A stretch of DNA of 64,000 nt from the NCBI GenBank assembly GCA_019321725.1, contig CM033114.1:20973797-21037796 (forward strand), read 5' to 3'. Made by a program: the position numbers and the translations under genes. Under the pieces are notes generated by a model. It saw only the letters and a list, made by a program, of their open reading frames with translations, searched no databases and had not been told where the DNA came from. Positions 1-11,901 of this stretch are shown here, piece after piece; within the stretch, counting starts at the first letter, position 1; each line of letters begins with the position of its first letter. The stretch comes from Paulownia fortunei. Taxonomy: Eukaryota; Streptophyta; Magnoliopsida; Lamiales; Paulowniaceae.

Positions 1-609
1 TTATTTTTATCATAGCAACATGAAAAATAGACATTTTCTATGGTGTAAAGGTTGTCTAAAACATTAATTATAATAGCAATTTGATCCTCCCAAAACTTTA
101 GTTCTGGACCGTCAGTTATAATTTTTAGTACCACCACCGACGCTCGATACTACAATTTTAATCCAAATACTACAAATTTAACCCAAAATTTTTACTATTT
201 GCTTGAAATGTTGCTAAAAACAGCAAAAAATAAATTTGATATGCCATCCGAAAAGATAAAGGACTGTTGCTTGAAAGTAGCTTCAAGCATATTGCAGAAT
301 GACAGGTAATCTAATGGAAAGCGGGTTGGATGAGTTGCAGTTCATCCAGATTTTTTCCTAGTCCAGTGCTTACACAATTTATATCTATGTACGTCAAAAA
401 ACAGTAATCCGTAATGTGAATGGTTGAAGTGAAAGTCGGGCTACTCTACACGAATAGTTTTGTTAGATTAAAAGAGCTAGAAGATCATATAGTACAATAA
501 TGAAATATGCATGCTTGTATTTAAGGTTTAGATATTGGCTCACATTATGAATTTTTCTATTGTATTTGATTTATATTACTTATCATACATATACGATAAG
601 TGAATATGA
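1..609. other. Fourth copy of the P450 spacer/promoter block, no gene attached
   Basis: Positions 1-110 match the spacer sequence found again near 8047, 16604 and 23580. About 240-300 matches 8240-8300. About 320-540 matches the DNA just upstream of the P450 start codons at 7312, 15339 and 22494, including the conserved stretch at about 434-500. No P450 coding sequence is attached at its downstream side, so this looks like the leftover flank of a lost or rearranged P450 copy. The short ORF at 583-765 overlaps the retrotransposon LTR and is not considered a gene. Confidence 0.6.
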
Positions 610-1276
610 TGTTGGGCACAATGGAAGCAATTGAAAATTTGAGATTTGATTTATTAGGAATATTCGATAAATCACACTAATAGAATGACGATAAAAAATG
701 ATACCGACAGAATATAAAATTGCATAGATATTTTTACGTGGTTCGTCAAATCCGCCTACGTCCACGAAAGTTTCTGTATTTCACTAATACATAATTTTTC
801 GATACAAGAAAAATACACCCTTAAATTTTATGTCCAAACTCAAGAACAAAAAACTCTTGTACAACTAATCTAATAATTACCTAAAAATACTCTCACAATC
901 CATCTCTAATAATTACTTAAAAACACTCTCACAATCCATCTCTAATAATTACCTAAAAATACTCTTACAATCCCTTTGTGTTGTCCCAAGAGAAATTTTT
1001 TTAAGTGTTTTCGCACACCTATTACAATTTGATTCTCACAAATTGCTCTCCCTAGATATCTATACTTGCTCTCTATTTTTTATCTTTCTCTTGGATTGTT
1101 GTTTATGCTTAAGTGTGTTTTTTGCAATTCCTCCTCAATCTTTTTTATAGGCAAGAGTAGGGGACAATTATTTGACACCTTGCCAACATTAAAAAATGGG
1201 GTTGGGGGATTTTCATTTCATATCCCTCCATTTTTTACTCTATTTTTTTTTTCTTTGTGTGTGGTGGATTCCAACA
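610..1276 (-). repeat. 3' LTR of the copia element
   Basis: In element orientation (minus strand) this is the downstream LTR, about 667 bp. It is longer than its partner at 2811-3425, partly because a short motif near 855-975 is repeated three times here. Confidence 0.9.
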
Positions 1277-1300
1277 ATTCTCCATATCCACCACAAAAAA
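1277..1300 (-). other. Probable polypurine tract of the copia element
   Basis: On the minus strand a purine-rich stretch (GTGGTGGATATGGAGAAT) abuts the 3' LTR, where plus-strand priming is expected in Ty1-copia elements. Confidence 0.6.
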
Positions 1301-1433
1301 CTTTTGTTCGCAAACCAAAATATCAAAAATACAATTGGCCTTCAATGAATTCACTGCACATGCCAAATCAGTAAGGTTCTAACTCCACCTGATTTAAGTC
1401 GGCCAATGTACACATGCAACCCAATCAACATTA

Positions 1434-2757
1434 CTAGTTGATTGCCAAGAAGGATGACCTCAATCCATCCTCTCGCCCAACAGGATTTACTTCACACCCG
1501 TCTGTTCCCTGAAAGTCTTCTGGCGTGCTCCACTTCCAGTCATCCTTTGAGGTCACCAGACGATATAAATTTTCATACTTCTCTCCTATTATTAAAACCC
1601 TTCCACCACGTGTGACTTTCAAGACTCCACCTCCAGCTGAATACTCACAGCCCCTAGAATCTAACTGGCTCAAGGAAATTAGATTCCTTTGCATTTTTGG
1701 GACATATGCCACACCACCCAAAGTACGATTCACTCCATCAACCATTTTGATTTTTACCATTCCAAATCCCATTATTCTACAAGTAGAACCATCACCCAAG
1801 AACAAAGTACATGCCCTCTTCAATTGAAGTGAATCAAAATAATCTTTTTTGGAGCACACATGCATACGCATCTTGAATCTAAAATCCATCCATTTTGAGA
1901 AGAAATATTCATATATGCGGAGAATGTGAAAATATCTCCATCGTATATCTCTACTATTGTCAAATTACTGCTGCCACATTCACCATCTCTGTCATTCCTT
2001 CTATAAAGACAATTTCTCTTGAAGTGACCCTCATCTTGGCATTCAAAGCAGACCTTGCCCTTTTCCCTACCCTTTGGACCTGACCTGCTGTTCACAAATT
2101 TACCACCAAATTTTCTTCCATTCCGATTCATGCCCTGAGCAACCAAAGCAGATTCTTGTCCCACCTCCTGGTTTGCCTTCTTTTATTTTTCATGGGACAA
2201 CAATGATGCTTTTACATACTCCAGGTCCAGTGTATTTTTCCCGTACAACAATATCGTCACTAGACCATTATATGAATCCATGAGTGAGGCAAGAAGTAAA
2301 AGAGCTTTATCTTCTTTCTCAATTTTCACATCAACTTTCCATAGTTGATCCACCAGTCGTTAAACTGGTTCATGTGATCCATAAAATTCTCACCTTCTTG
2401 CATCTTCAGCCTATAGAATTGTTGCTTTAGAAACAACTTTGTAGACAATTTTTTTCCGAGATACAAGTTCTCCAATTTTGTCCACAACTTTTGTGCCGAA
2501 TCTTTAGAATCATCATCCACAACATTATTGATAATGTTATCCGCAATACAAAGCCGAATTGTGCTGACACAGCGCGATTCCAAATCTTCCCACTGTGCAT
2601 CTTTCATACCTTCTGATTTCCCCTTTTTTCCCTTCAACGCCACTACTAGGCCCTGTTGAATTAGGAGATTCTTCACCCTTCTTTGCCAAAGAGTAAAATT
2701 CCCTTCGCCATCAAATTGTTGCACCTTGAATGGATTTGCCATCGACACGTCGTTCAT
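1434..2757 (-). pseudogene. Degenerate copia gag / protease / pre-integrase region
   Basis: On the minus strand, 2326-2757 encodes a typical copia gag N-terminal and UBN2-like domain. The reading frame breaks near 2340, continues in another frame, and meets a stop near 2189. From 2164 it resumes with a CCHC zinc knuckle (CFEC...GHFKRNC) and reaches the protease segment near 1850-1900. There the usual D-S/T-G active site reads DSR, so the protease would be dead. A GAG-pre-integrase-like section follows and ends at 1434. The element lacks everything downstream. No complete gag-pol product can be made. Confidence 0.85.
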
Positions 2758-2796
2758 CCTAATAAATCAAAACTCAATATTAGTCTCAACCAAATG

Positions 2797-2808
2797 GTTC
2801 TGATACCA
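2797..2808 (-). other. Primer-binding site (initiator Met tRNA type)
   Basis: The minus-strand sequence TGGTATCAGAAC, two bases inside the 5' LTR, matches the usual plant copia primer-binding site complementary to the 3' end of initiator methionine tRNA. It fixes the element's orientation. Confidence 0.85.
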
Positions 2809-2810
2809 CT

Positions 2811-3425
2811 TGTTGGGCACATCGGAAGTAATTGAAAATCCGAGATTTGATTTATTAAAAATATTCAGAAAATCACACCAACAGGATGACGACAAAAAAT
2901 AATACCGATAGAATATAAAATTGCACAAAGATTTTTACGTGATTCGACAAATCCTCCTACGTCCACTAGAGTTTCCATTTTTCACTAATAGATAATTTTT
3001 CGATATAAGAAAAATACACCATTTAGTTTTATGCCCAAACTCAAGAATAAAAGACTCTTGTACAACCACTCTAATAATTACCAAAAAACACTCTCATAAT
3101 CCCTTTGTGTTGTCCCAAGAGAAAAATCTCCAAGTGTTTTCCCACACTTATCACAATTTGACTCTCACAAATTGCTCTCCCTAAATGTCTACACTTGCTC
3201 TTTATTTTTTTTCTCTATCTTGTATCCAAGCTCTTTCTCTTGGATTGTTGTGCATGCTTAGGTGTATTTTTTGCAACTCTTCTTCCAACCTTTTTATAGA
3301 CAAGAGGAGAGGACAATTGTTTGACACTTTGCCAAACATTAAAAAATGGAGTTGGGGGTTTTCATTTCACATCCCTCCATTTTTTACTATCTTTTCTTTT
3401 TCTTTATGTATGGTCAACTCCAACA
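2811..3425 (-). repeat. 5' LTR of the copia element
   Basis: 615-bp LTR, upstream in element orientation. It is bounded by the TATGA target duplication on the outside and the primer-binding site on the inside. Confidence 0.9.
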
Positions 3426-3770
3426 TATGATTAATTTGTAAGTGTACATTTATAAGATATGAACAGGCACCAACACTTTTAGCAAGTGTTGGTTAATATA
3501 TTAAGATGTCATGACTTTTTTTTAGCAATCAAGAACAAATAGGTAGAGCATGCTTTTATGACATAGAAATCTTTTCTATAGTGAAATTTGTCTATATTGG
3601 GGGAGAATTCATTATGTATCGAATGAGTATACGAGTGATTTGTGTCTTATAAGAGGAGTCAGTTCTCTCCTAACAGAGACGTATTTTTTCACGAGGAAAC
3701 GGTAAAACCTACCAAATGGACAATATTTTTGGATGAATGCTTTCCAACGCCGTGCATCATGAGTCTAGTT

Positions 3771-4183
3771 ATTACTTTACTAGAGAGAAATAATTACTGA
3801 CCAATTATTGTTGAATTCTTCTTTTTCACATTTTTTATTAATTTAGATTGCTTTACTCATAGAAATAATTAATGAGCATTTGTTATTCAATTCTTCCTTT
3901 TCACGTTCTTTATTATTTTAGATTGTCTATTACATATGGTTAAGAAATTCGTGGCCTTAAAATTCTCTTATTTATTACTTTACTCATGGAAATAATTAAT
4001 AAGCATTTGTTGTTGAATTCTTCTTTTTCACATTCTTTATTAATTTAGATTACTTTACTCAAAGAAATAATTAATGAGCATTTGTTGTTGAATTCTTATT
4101 TTTCACATTCTTTATCATTTTAGATTGTTTATTACATATGTTCAAGAAATTTGTGGCCTTAAAATTCTCTTATTTTCTTCACA
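3771..4183. repeat. Tandem array, A-B-A-B, higher-order period about 200 bp
   Basis: A unit starting TTTACTC.(A/T)GGAAATAATTAATGAG occurs four times (about 3771, 3852, 3978 and 4053). The second and fourth copies carry the same 50-bp extension ending in GGCCTTAAAATTCTCTTATT. This shows a two-step duplication. Confidence 0.8.
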
Positions 4184-5064
4184 GTGGTCCTTTAACTACC
4201 ATTGCATTGTCTAATATTTAGTCTTTATTGTAGTGGAGAATTACGTGGGTGGTATCCTTGGGGTAGTGTGGTCATACATTCTCAATCACGCCATGTCTCC
4301 AACGTACCAATCACAAGATTAAAAATAAGTGTTGTAATGTCACTCGTAATAATCCAATCAAACAGATAGTCTATAAATGAAATAATTTCTATCTACCTTC
4401 TTATCACTTATATCCACTAACCAAACGCGCGCCCAAATTTGCAAAAATTCATACTTCTAGACACTACTTCAACCAAACTTTGCACATTTTCGACCACTTA
4501 TTTTGCATCACATTTGATCATCTTTTCTAAGTTAGAACACTTGTTACATCAAGATACTTCTTTATATAGTTAATTCCACTTCATTATTTTAATATCACTT
4601 ATCCTATTCATTTTTAATTGCATCATTTTATTATCTTATACTTTGATTTATATATGTTTATTCTCCATAAATCTCAATTGTATTACTTTATTCCATGTAC
4701 TTTTAAAAATACTTCAATTATTTTTGTCAAATGATTGAATTGCCCTTTACCTTTATTTTTAGTGTTTCATTGACTTTATATCGATATTCTTGATATACTT
4801 GTACTTATATTTTATAATTTTTTAACTTGATTAATTAACACTAAACAGTAAATTCATTTGTAATTGTATTGTACATAATTTTTAATGATTATTTTTTTTA
4901 AATTTAACATAGTTTATATTGAATTACTATAATTTGATTAACAATAATAAATTTATTATTAATATTTTTATGTGTTTAATAAAATATTAAGAAATATATT
5001 ATATGCTCTTTAGATTTATGATGAGTAAGAAACTTATAAGTAAACGTATCACCTAATAAAAATA

Positions 5065-5294
5065 GAGTTAATTACAAAAAATACCATTGAGGTTTGATTT
5101 ATTTCTAAAAATTACTTTTATAAGTTTATAAATTATAAGTACCCTTTTGATATTTGTCTTCATTTCTCAAATTGCATCAACTGAGAGGGGGTATTTGTAA
5201 TAGATAAATAAATTTTAAGGGATATTTATAATTTATAAATATAGAATAATAATTTTTATAAATATATCAAATATCAGGAATTATAATTAACCCT
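5065..5294. mobile_element. MITE-like element, about 230 bp
   Basis: The left end (AGTTAATTACAAAAAATACC) and the right end (GGAATTATAATTAACCCT) are imperfect inverted repeats of a type common in plant AT-rich spacers. A related, less complete unit lies at 5455-5640. Confidence 0.5.
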
Positions 5295-5712
5295 AAAAGA
5301 ATCCTACATATAGTAATTTAATAGATTATGACAACCACTATTTAAACCAGAAGTAGGTTCGCATTTATTATATAATTGGTTCTTATTTCAAGAATAGTAA
5401 TTGAAGAGCAATTACTGCATCAACTATTCGCTATGTGATTTATTTTAGGATAAATTACAAAAAATATTTTTGAGATTTGTGTTATTAACAAAAAAAATTA
5501 ATCTAAATTTATAAATTGTAAATTCTCATTGATAATTATTTTTATTTTACAAATTGCACCTATTGAAAGAGTATTTGTAAAATAAATAATTCAAAGAGAT
5601 ATTTGTTATTTCGAAAGATAACAGAGTTAATCTGTAAATAGGATAAACTATAGGGTAGTTTTTATAATTCATTATTTATTATATATTAAGAAATCAAGTT
5701 TCCTTTCTCCCG

Positions 5713-7312
5713 TTAAACTGCCAAAGGCCTCCTAACAACAGGAATTACATAAAGATCATGTTTCCTTCGAGATGCCGCCCCAGAGAACTCTGTCATGTCC
5801 AGGTCTTCTGGTTTCATTCCATTAGGCAGAACCCAATCAAAATGGTAGAGAAACGTAGCCAGTTGGAGCTCAACATTTGCCAGGCCAAATAACATTCCAG
5901 GGCAACTCCTCCTTCCACCGCCAAAAGGGATGTAATCGAAGCTGTTCGCCATGAAATCAACTGATTTTTCAAGAAACCTTTCTGGTTTAAAGCTCTCTGC
6001 ATCCTCCCAATACTTGGGGTCTCTTCCGATCGCCCACACGTTCACCAGGACCCGAGTTTTTGCAGGTACTTGGTATCCGTTAATCTCACAGCGCTCTCTG
6101 CTTTCTCTTGGAAGCAAGAGAGGTGCTGGTGGGTGCATCCTGAGAGTCTCTTTGATGACTAATTTGAGGTACTTCAGTTCATTAAAGTAAGATTCATTGA
6201 CATGGAGTTTGCCATCGAAAACCTGTCTGACCTCATCTTGCGCCTTGTTCAGAACTCGGGGGTTTTTGAGCAATTCTGTCATTGCCCAATCAATAACTGT
6301 GGTTGATGTGTCAACCCCAGCACCAAACATATCCTGTTTTTTTACCGAAAAATGTTAAAAGTTTTGGGAATAAATGATGGGAAAATTATTTGAGAATTAG
6401 AGGACTAACCATTAGAACAGCTTTAATGTTGTCAGTAGTTAATGGCACTTCAAGTGATCCACCACCCTGAACTTTCAAGAGAACATCAAGCAGATATTCA
6501 TGTTTTTCTCCCTCATTAATCTTCGCAGCGTTGGCTCGTTTGCGCTCCTCGATGATGTTCCCAATTATCCTGTCTGATTGCTGATGCAGCTCTTCTATCT
6601 TCCTCTTCAACCCGGTGACTAGATGAAAGAATTTGATGGAAGGATAGAGATCAGCAATATGAAAGACTGACATAAGCTCAACAGATTTTCTGACAATGTC
6701 TGTGAAAGTAGCTTGTTCATTGGTGTTTTTCCCAAGGGCTGCCCTGACCATGATATCATAATTTGCCATGCTAACTTTTTCTGTCAAATTGATTTGTGAT
6801 CCTGCATGCAGAGCTATCCATTTGCAAAGGTCTGAAACTCCTTCCTCTCTTATGGGCCGGAACGATTGAACACGCTTGGCGCTCAAGAGCTCTAGTGTGC
6901 AGATTTTCCGCAGTTGTCTCCAGTATTCACCGTATGGGGCGAATGCTATGTCTGTATTTCCATAGCAATTAATCTCCGTGGCAAGGAGCGAAGGCCTGGA
7001 GGCAAAGACGATATCATGTGTTTTCAAGAACTGTTTTGCAGTTTCAGGCGAGGAGACAGTGATAAGGTCAACTTCACCAAGTTGCAAGTGCATCAGGGGT
7101 CCATATTTCTTGGCCAAATCTCTTAGAGTATGGTGGGGTGGATCAGAACCAGCAAGAAGGTGCAAGTTCCCAATGAAAGGCAACTTCCATGGCCCTGGAG
7201 GGAAACTCAACTTTCGCTTACTGGTTCTGGAACGAGCTCCAAGTTTTTGAAGCATGAACACGAATACGAAAAAGGAAACAAGAACGACGAAAGAGGAGAA
7301 CTCAAACTCCAT
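5713..7312 (-). CDS. Cytochrome P450, CYP71D-like, copy 1 (intact, two exons)
   Basis: Haem-thiolate monooxygenase of the CYP71 clan, anchored in the ER membrane and fed electrons by cytochrome P450 reductase. Exon 1 is 6410-7312 and exon 2 is 5713-6333. The 76-bp phase-0 GT-AG intron just before the I-helix is the usual CYP71 position. The 507-residue product has an N-terminal membrane anchor (residues 7-20), the proline hinge PPGP (38-41), the I-helix oxygen-binding motif AGVDTS (306-311), KETLR with E363/R366, PERF (418-421) and the haem loop [10 protein letters not shown] with ligand Cys445. Length and motifs are normal, so it should be functional. CYP71D relatives oxidise terpenes, flavonoids or fatty acids, and the substrate cannot be told from sequence. 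The place of the TATA box seen in copies 2 and 3 is altered (TATGAAAA), so expression may differ. Confidence 0.93.
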
Positions 7313-7560
7313 GAGGCCAATAAAAGAAGGGCAATCCCCAAGAAGTAATTTAGATGTTTTGGGTTGGAGAGTTGCAGTTCATTCTATTCAGCAGTTTTCA
7401 TACAAATCTAAGCCCTTGTAAGACATTGACAATTATTACACATAATAATTCGTAATGTGAATGGTGAAATGAAAGTCGGGCTACTCTACACGAATAGGTT
7501 TGTCAGATTACTTGAGCTAGAAGATCATACCGTAAAATAGTGAAAAATTAATGCTTTTAT
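7313..7560 (-). promoter_or_regulatory. Upstream region of P450 copy 1
   Basis: This block recurs upstream of all P450 copies (300-540, 15340-15610, 15926-16190, 22495-22760). The most conserved part is about 7465-7530, containing GTCGGGCTACTCTACACGAA. At the place where copies 2 and 3 have TATAAAA, this copy reads TATGAAAA (7395-7402, minus strand). Confidence 0.5.
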
Positions 7561-8499
7561 TTAATGTTTAGATAACTTCAAGTCAAAGAAATAGTGGCCA
7601 AATTGGTTGTGTTGGTAAGTTGTGAGATGGATTGTGCTTATACAAGGGCTTGAAATTGTAACTCAAATTGGTTATTTCTTCCCTCATATTCATTTTATAT
7701 TAATTTCAATCACATTCTTTCTGATTGTCTTGTACGACAACATTTGCTCTCGTGATGAAATCACAATTAAATTGTAACACTTGAATTGCTATATATCAGG
7801 TAGTCAGAAATCTTTATATGCTATATTATCTACATTAACTAATTTTAAATTTTAAAATTGTTTAATAATTAGCAGTCCCTAAATTGGTTTTCTTCCCCTT
7901 TTAGAAGTTTGTAATTGTTATAAATTTACCTTATTTGGTCCATATATATATATATAATCCTTTATATCCTTTTATTTTCAAAGGAAAACAACTATAAATA
8001 ATCACTTGGTTATTACACCAATATTGTGAATCAATAGTTTATTTAATTATTTTTATCATAGCAACATGAAAAATAGACACATTTTTATGGTGTAAAGGTT
8101 GTCTAAAACATTAGCACTTTGATCCTCCCAAAACTTTAGTTCTGGATGGTCGTTATAATTTTGAGAATGACAACAGATGCTCGATACTACAATTTTATAT
8201 ATCTTTAGAAATGTTGCTAAAAACAGAATAAAATTAATTTGATATGCCATCAGAAAAGATCAAGGACTGTTGCTTGATAGCAGCTTCAAACAATTATATT
8301 ACAGAACGACGGGCAATTTAATGGCAAACACATTTTTTCTATTTTATTCCATATATAGTTCTTATCAACCTCAAACCTAAACTCGGATGACTGATCCATT
8401 TGAGAATAGTAGATATTCTTAATTTTCACCAAGAAAAAAAAAATGAAATCCCAAAGGGCTAATCTAAAAATAGGAAACTTATCCCTTTAGACTTAAAAA
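7561..8499. other. Duplicated P450 spacer, unit 1, left part
   Basis: AT-rich non-coding DNA, closely matched by 16190-17148 in unit 2. The part from 8047 also recurs near 1 and 23580. No gene is seen. Confidence 0.7.
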
Positions 8500-8999
8500 T
8501 AGCGGTGTTCTCAATTCGATAAATCCATCGAATCGAATCAAAATTAAAAACTCATATCTATTGAAACCGAACAAAAAAATTAGTTTGTTATTTGGTTTTA
8601 ATTTTTATGAAGAATTTGGTATTTGGTTCGGTTTTGGTTTATCGAACTGTATAGAATACCAAATTATTATATTTGCGTAATTTTATATTTAATTTTTATA
8701 GACATATTTTTATATCTATTATTTGTTTTTATACTATTTTTTATTTTTTCACTTACCAAAAATAAAAATATAATTATGATTTTAGTATTTACTTTTGTAA
8801 TATTTTTTTAATTTCTAAAGAAAACTCGATTAACCTAAATATTGAATCGAAATATGAAAAAATTCAATTAAACTAAATATAAAAACAAATTTGATAATAA
8901 CAGAATCGAAGCATGTAATTCCACTCGATATTTAATGTGATATTTTGACATAGCGAAAAATTTGGTTCAATTGATTCGGTTTAACATTGAATACCCCTA
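8500..8999. mobile_element. hAT-type MITE, copy in unit 1
   Basis: A 500-bp element runs from TAGCGGTGTTC to GAATACCCCTA, with imperfect terminal inverted repeats and subterminal GGTTCGGTTTTGGTTT-type motifs typical of plant hAT-derived MITEs. The flanks CTTAAAAA and CCTAAAAG match at 6 of 8 positions, consistent with a worn 8-bp target duplication. No transposase is present. The same insertion is in unit 2 (17149-17647), so it predates the segmental duplication. Confidence 0.7.
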
Positions 9000-10819
9000 C
9001 CTAAAAGACACATAATTGCCAGATCAAAGAGTCTTGCTTCTCACTCCCCAATAGAAAGCCAGGTTCTGATGTTAATAAGAGTGAGCTGTGGATCTTCACA
9101 ATATTTTTTTCATTTCACAATTTTTTTTTATTAATTAAACATTTTTAAAATTTAAATATTAAATGTATATATGCTTGGAAAAAACTAGCAAATAATTTTA
9201 TTTGGTGCATATGTTATAAGTTTTCCTTTCCTTTTTGTCCTTATTTTCAATATATCTTTTCTATGTCATAATATTGTGCACTAATGTTCATATAATCAAA
9301 ACCTCCTTTTTAGGGTTTGTTCAACTTGGCTTTGAATAACAACTTGGGTTTAGTTGAGCCTGAGCCTCTCTTGGCTGTGAACAACAATTTAGGTTTATTT
9401 CAGTCTTGACTGTCATTGAATGAAATTCACTTAATTACAACATTGTGGCATGCAATCAATATCATGTTGAAATTAAATTGAGAATATACCAAGAGAAGAT
9501 TATAATAGTTAATTGTTAATAATTGTTATACAAGTGGGGATTTGTAGATTGTTGATTGATGAGTGTTAGTTCCTACTAATTAATTGATATTATGATGTAA
9601 TTTACCATTTCACATAAAAAATAAAAATAAAAAAAGGAGATGGAGTTGTCAAAAAGCTATCAATAAAAATAGAGGATTAACATTTAGAGAATGAGGTTAG
9701 AAAGATGGGTTAATAGTCTAATTTAATATTAATTTTTTTATTATCAAACTATTAATTATAGTTAATTATGGTGAAATTGGTTTAGAAATTTAATTTTTAC
9801 TAAAATTTGATCAATTATTAAAGTGGGTATTGTTTAACGATGATGAAAAATCTTTGACTTAACGTAATTTATTTCGCGAGAAGATAAATATAATATACTT
9901 AATTACTTAAAATTAATTTAGAATGAATAAGAAATTAAAACAAAAAATGAGCCACTTAAAATAATGTATGTTGAATTAAAAAATGATGGAAAGAAAGACA
10001 TCTATCCCATATTAAATTAAAATGAGTTTAGAACATTTAATATTCTCTAAGTTTGACACTTGAACTTGGGCTCTAAGGAATACTAATAGCCTTTAGAAGG
10101 GGTAGGATCTATATACTAGCGGGTTTGGATCAAAGCCACACCCGGCCTGCCTTGGTATGGGCTGCACCACATGTCGACATGTAAGTATAATTTCCACCAA
10201 CTCTATGAAAAAAGTTATTACTCAGTGCCACCATTTGTACCCTGTTAGATATAATTTTTCAACAATTGTAAACAGGCACATTCGATTGCATAATCATTCA
10301 TTCTTATTCTTATTAATCTTACATTTCTCTTCTCACTTTTTAATATTTCTAAGATAATTCAAAACTTTTATATTTAGTTCTTGATATTTATAGTGCTATT
10401 GTCAGTGGCCATTGAAAAGATGAATGTAGAAACTTTTAGTATTAGTGCGGACAATTTCGTCTTAAGGAGAAAGAGTCCAATTCTTAACTCGACCAAAACT
10501 TCAATTTCCTAGCTTACTATATCTGAATTTTCCAACCAGCTAATATACACATATTTCCAATATGTTTATCCAACAATCTTAACATGAAATGTCCTAGTGA
10601 TATAAATCGCTAGTATTATTAGTCGTTGCCCCAATCACCACTCATATAGGGAAATTGAAAAAAAAATTCGATATGAGTTTCAAGAGATGACAATAAAATA
10701 TGTATTTCTTATCTTACTACATTGAATCTGGCGAGATTCTTAAATGAGGATGCTCCTGCTGTGGCAAAGGGAAAAAAAAGATCTTTATAAGACAGCAACA
10801 TTAGATCCATGGAATCATA
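9000..10819. other. Duplicated P450 spacer, unit 1, right part
   Basis: Non-coding, collinear with 17648-19400 in unit 2 apart from small indels. About 9640-9900 also matches an older copy near 23790-24050. I see no gene in it. The short ORF at 10157-10357 has no family likeness and its unit-2 equivalent has a different 5' part. Confidence 0.65.
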
Positions 10820-11420
10820 GTTGATTTTCTATGTAGAAACTACATTTTCAATGGCTTGGAAAAATATACTATACAATTTGTACAGTTCGGACAAATCTGC
10901 AAAAGCATTATGAAAATCACTCAGAAAAAAAGTACATGATAGAGGAGCAAGCTTGAAGAAATTTATGGTTGAAAAATTTATGGACTTCAAATTTATTGAC
11001 TCCAACGATAGTGATGAGTTAAACTCAGGACTATAAATTATTTTAGACGAGTTACATGCAAAAGACACGAAATTCAGTGAATCTTTTCAGATAGCAGCTA
11101 TGATCGAGAAACTACCACGTTCATTGAAGAATTTCAAGAATTATTTGAAGCATAAGCGAAAGAAAACAAGACTTGAATATTTAATTGTCGGACTAAGAAT
11201 ATAAGAAAATAATTAAATGTCAGATGAAATCTGAAAAGCTGCCAAGGCTTAGGCCAACTTGGCGGAGCGAATACGAATACTTACAATACTTGCTAAAAGA
11301 GAAAGCACCCCAACAACGTTCAAACAAATGGTAAGGCAAGGAAGTTTAAATGAAACTGCTATAATTGTGGTAGGCACCACTCAAGACTTTTTATTGCAAT
11401 CTCTTTTTTCTAAATTGAAT
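10820..11420 (+). pseudogene. Decayed Ty1-copia gag fragment, unit 1
   Basis: Plus-strand translation, with stops and frame breaks, follows the copia gag UBN2 pattern: KFMVEKFMDFK, then ILDELHAKDTK, then EKLPRSLKNFKNYLKHKRK, and a worn zinc-knuckle trace (NCYNCGRHHS-like) near 11355-11395. No LTR is seen nearby. The homology runs on past about 11148, where the unit-2 copy stops abruptly, showing that unit 1 keeps the older arrangement. Confidence 0.75.
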
Positions 11421-11901
11421 CTAGATTTTCTTGTTACAAGAACTCAATTTCCAAGTAACTTTTAACATGAAAAAGAGCTTATATGGGCAAAGTAGTACAA
11501 GAATATGTTGACATCCAATTAGTTGGATAACATAAACCGAAAGTTTGGCCATGCATACAAGCTATACTAACATCTATCTATAGAAAAAAAGGCCTTAATG
11601 AATGGTTTTCTTGTGCATTAAGCACGCATTAAACTGCGGCCAAAAAGTAATTCCAATTTTATTAAATTTTACTTGTTTTTACATTCTGGCCCATCAAACT
11701 TTGCTTTCATGAATGTTTTGGACCGTCTTGGTCGTGTCCAAACGGTCGCAGTCAAACTAATCAAATGGAAAGTTAGATTCACGGTGAATTATAAAAATTA
11801 TTCCAATGTTTGATTTAATTATAAAAAAAATTAATTAATTTTAAAAATTATAAAATTTATTTTTAAAATTTACATCCGTCTTATATTTTGCACCAATCAT
11901 T

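Larger units (their letters stand above)
610..3425 (-). mobile_element. Compact Ty1-copia LTR retrotransposon, internally deleted
   Basis: Two direct LTRs (610-1276 and 2811-3425) begin TGTTGG and end CCAACA in plus-strand reading. The 5-bp sequence TATGA lies immediately outside both ends (605-609 and 3426-3430), a perfect target-site duplication. Only about 1.5 kb lies between the LTRs. On the minus strand it encodes a gag UBN2-type domain, a CCHC zinc knuckle, a broken protease motif and a GAG-pre-integrase-like stretch. Integrase, reverse transcriptase and RNase H are absent. The element is therefore non-autonomous, formed either by internal deletion or as a short mobilisable derivative. 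The LTRs differ by indels and substitutions, so the insertion is not very recent. Confidence 0.93.
3431..5712. other. Intergenic, AT-rich, with tandem repeats and a small fold-back element
   Basis: No coding sequence is recognised. The stretch holds the A-B-A-B tandem array at 3771-4183, a MITE-like unit at about 5065-5294 and a related diverged unit at about 5455-5640. It lies downstream of P450 copy 1 and should contain that gene's 3' UTR. Confidence 0.6.

Noticed and set aside
5814..7348. Plus-strand and other-frame ORFs across the P450 genes (also at 13695-15456 and 20852-22533)
   Set aside because: Antisense or shifted shadows of the well-supported P450 exons.
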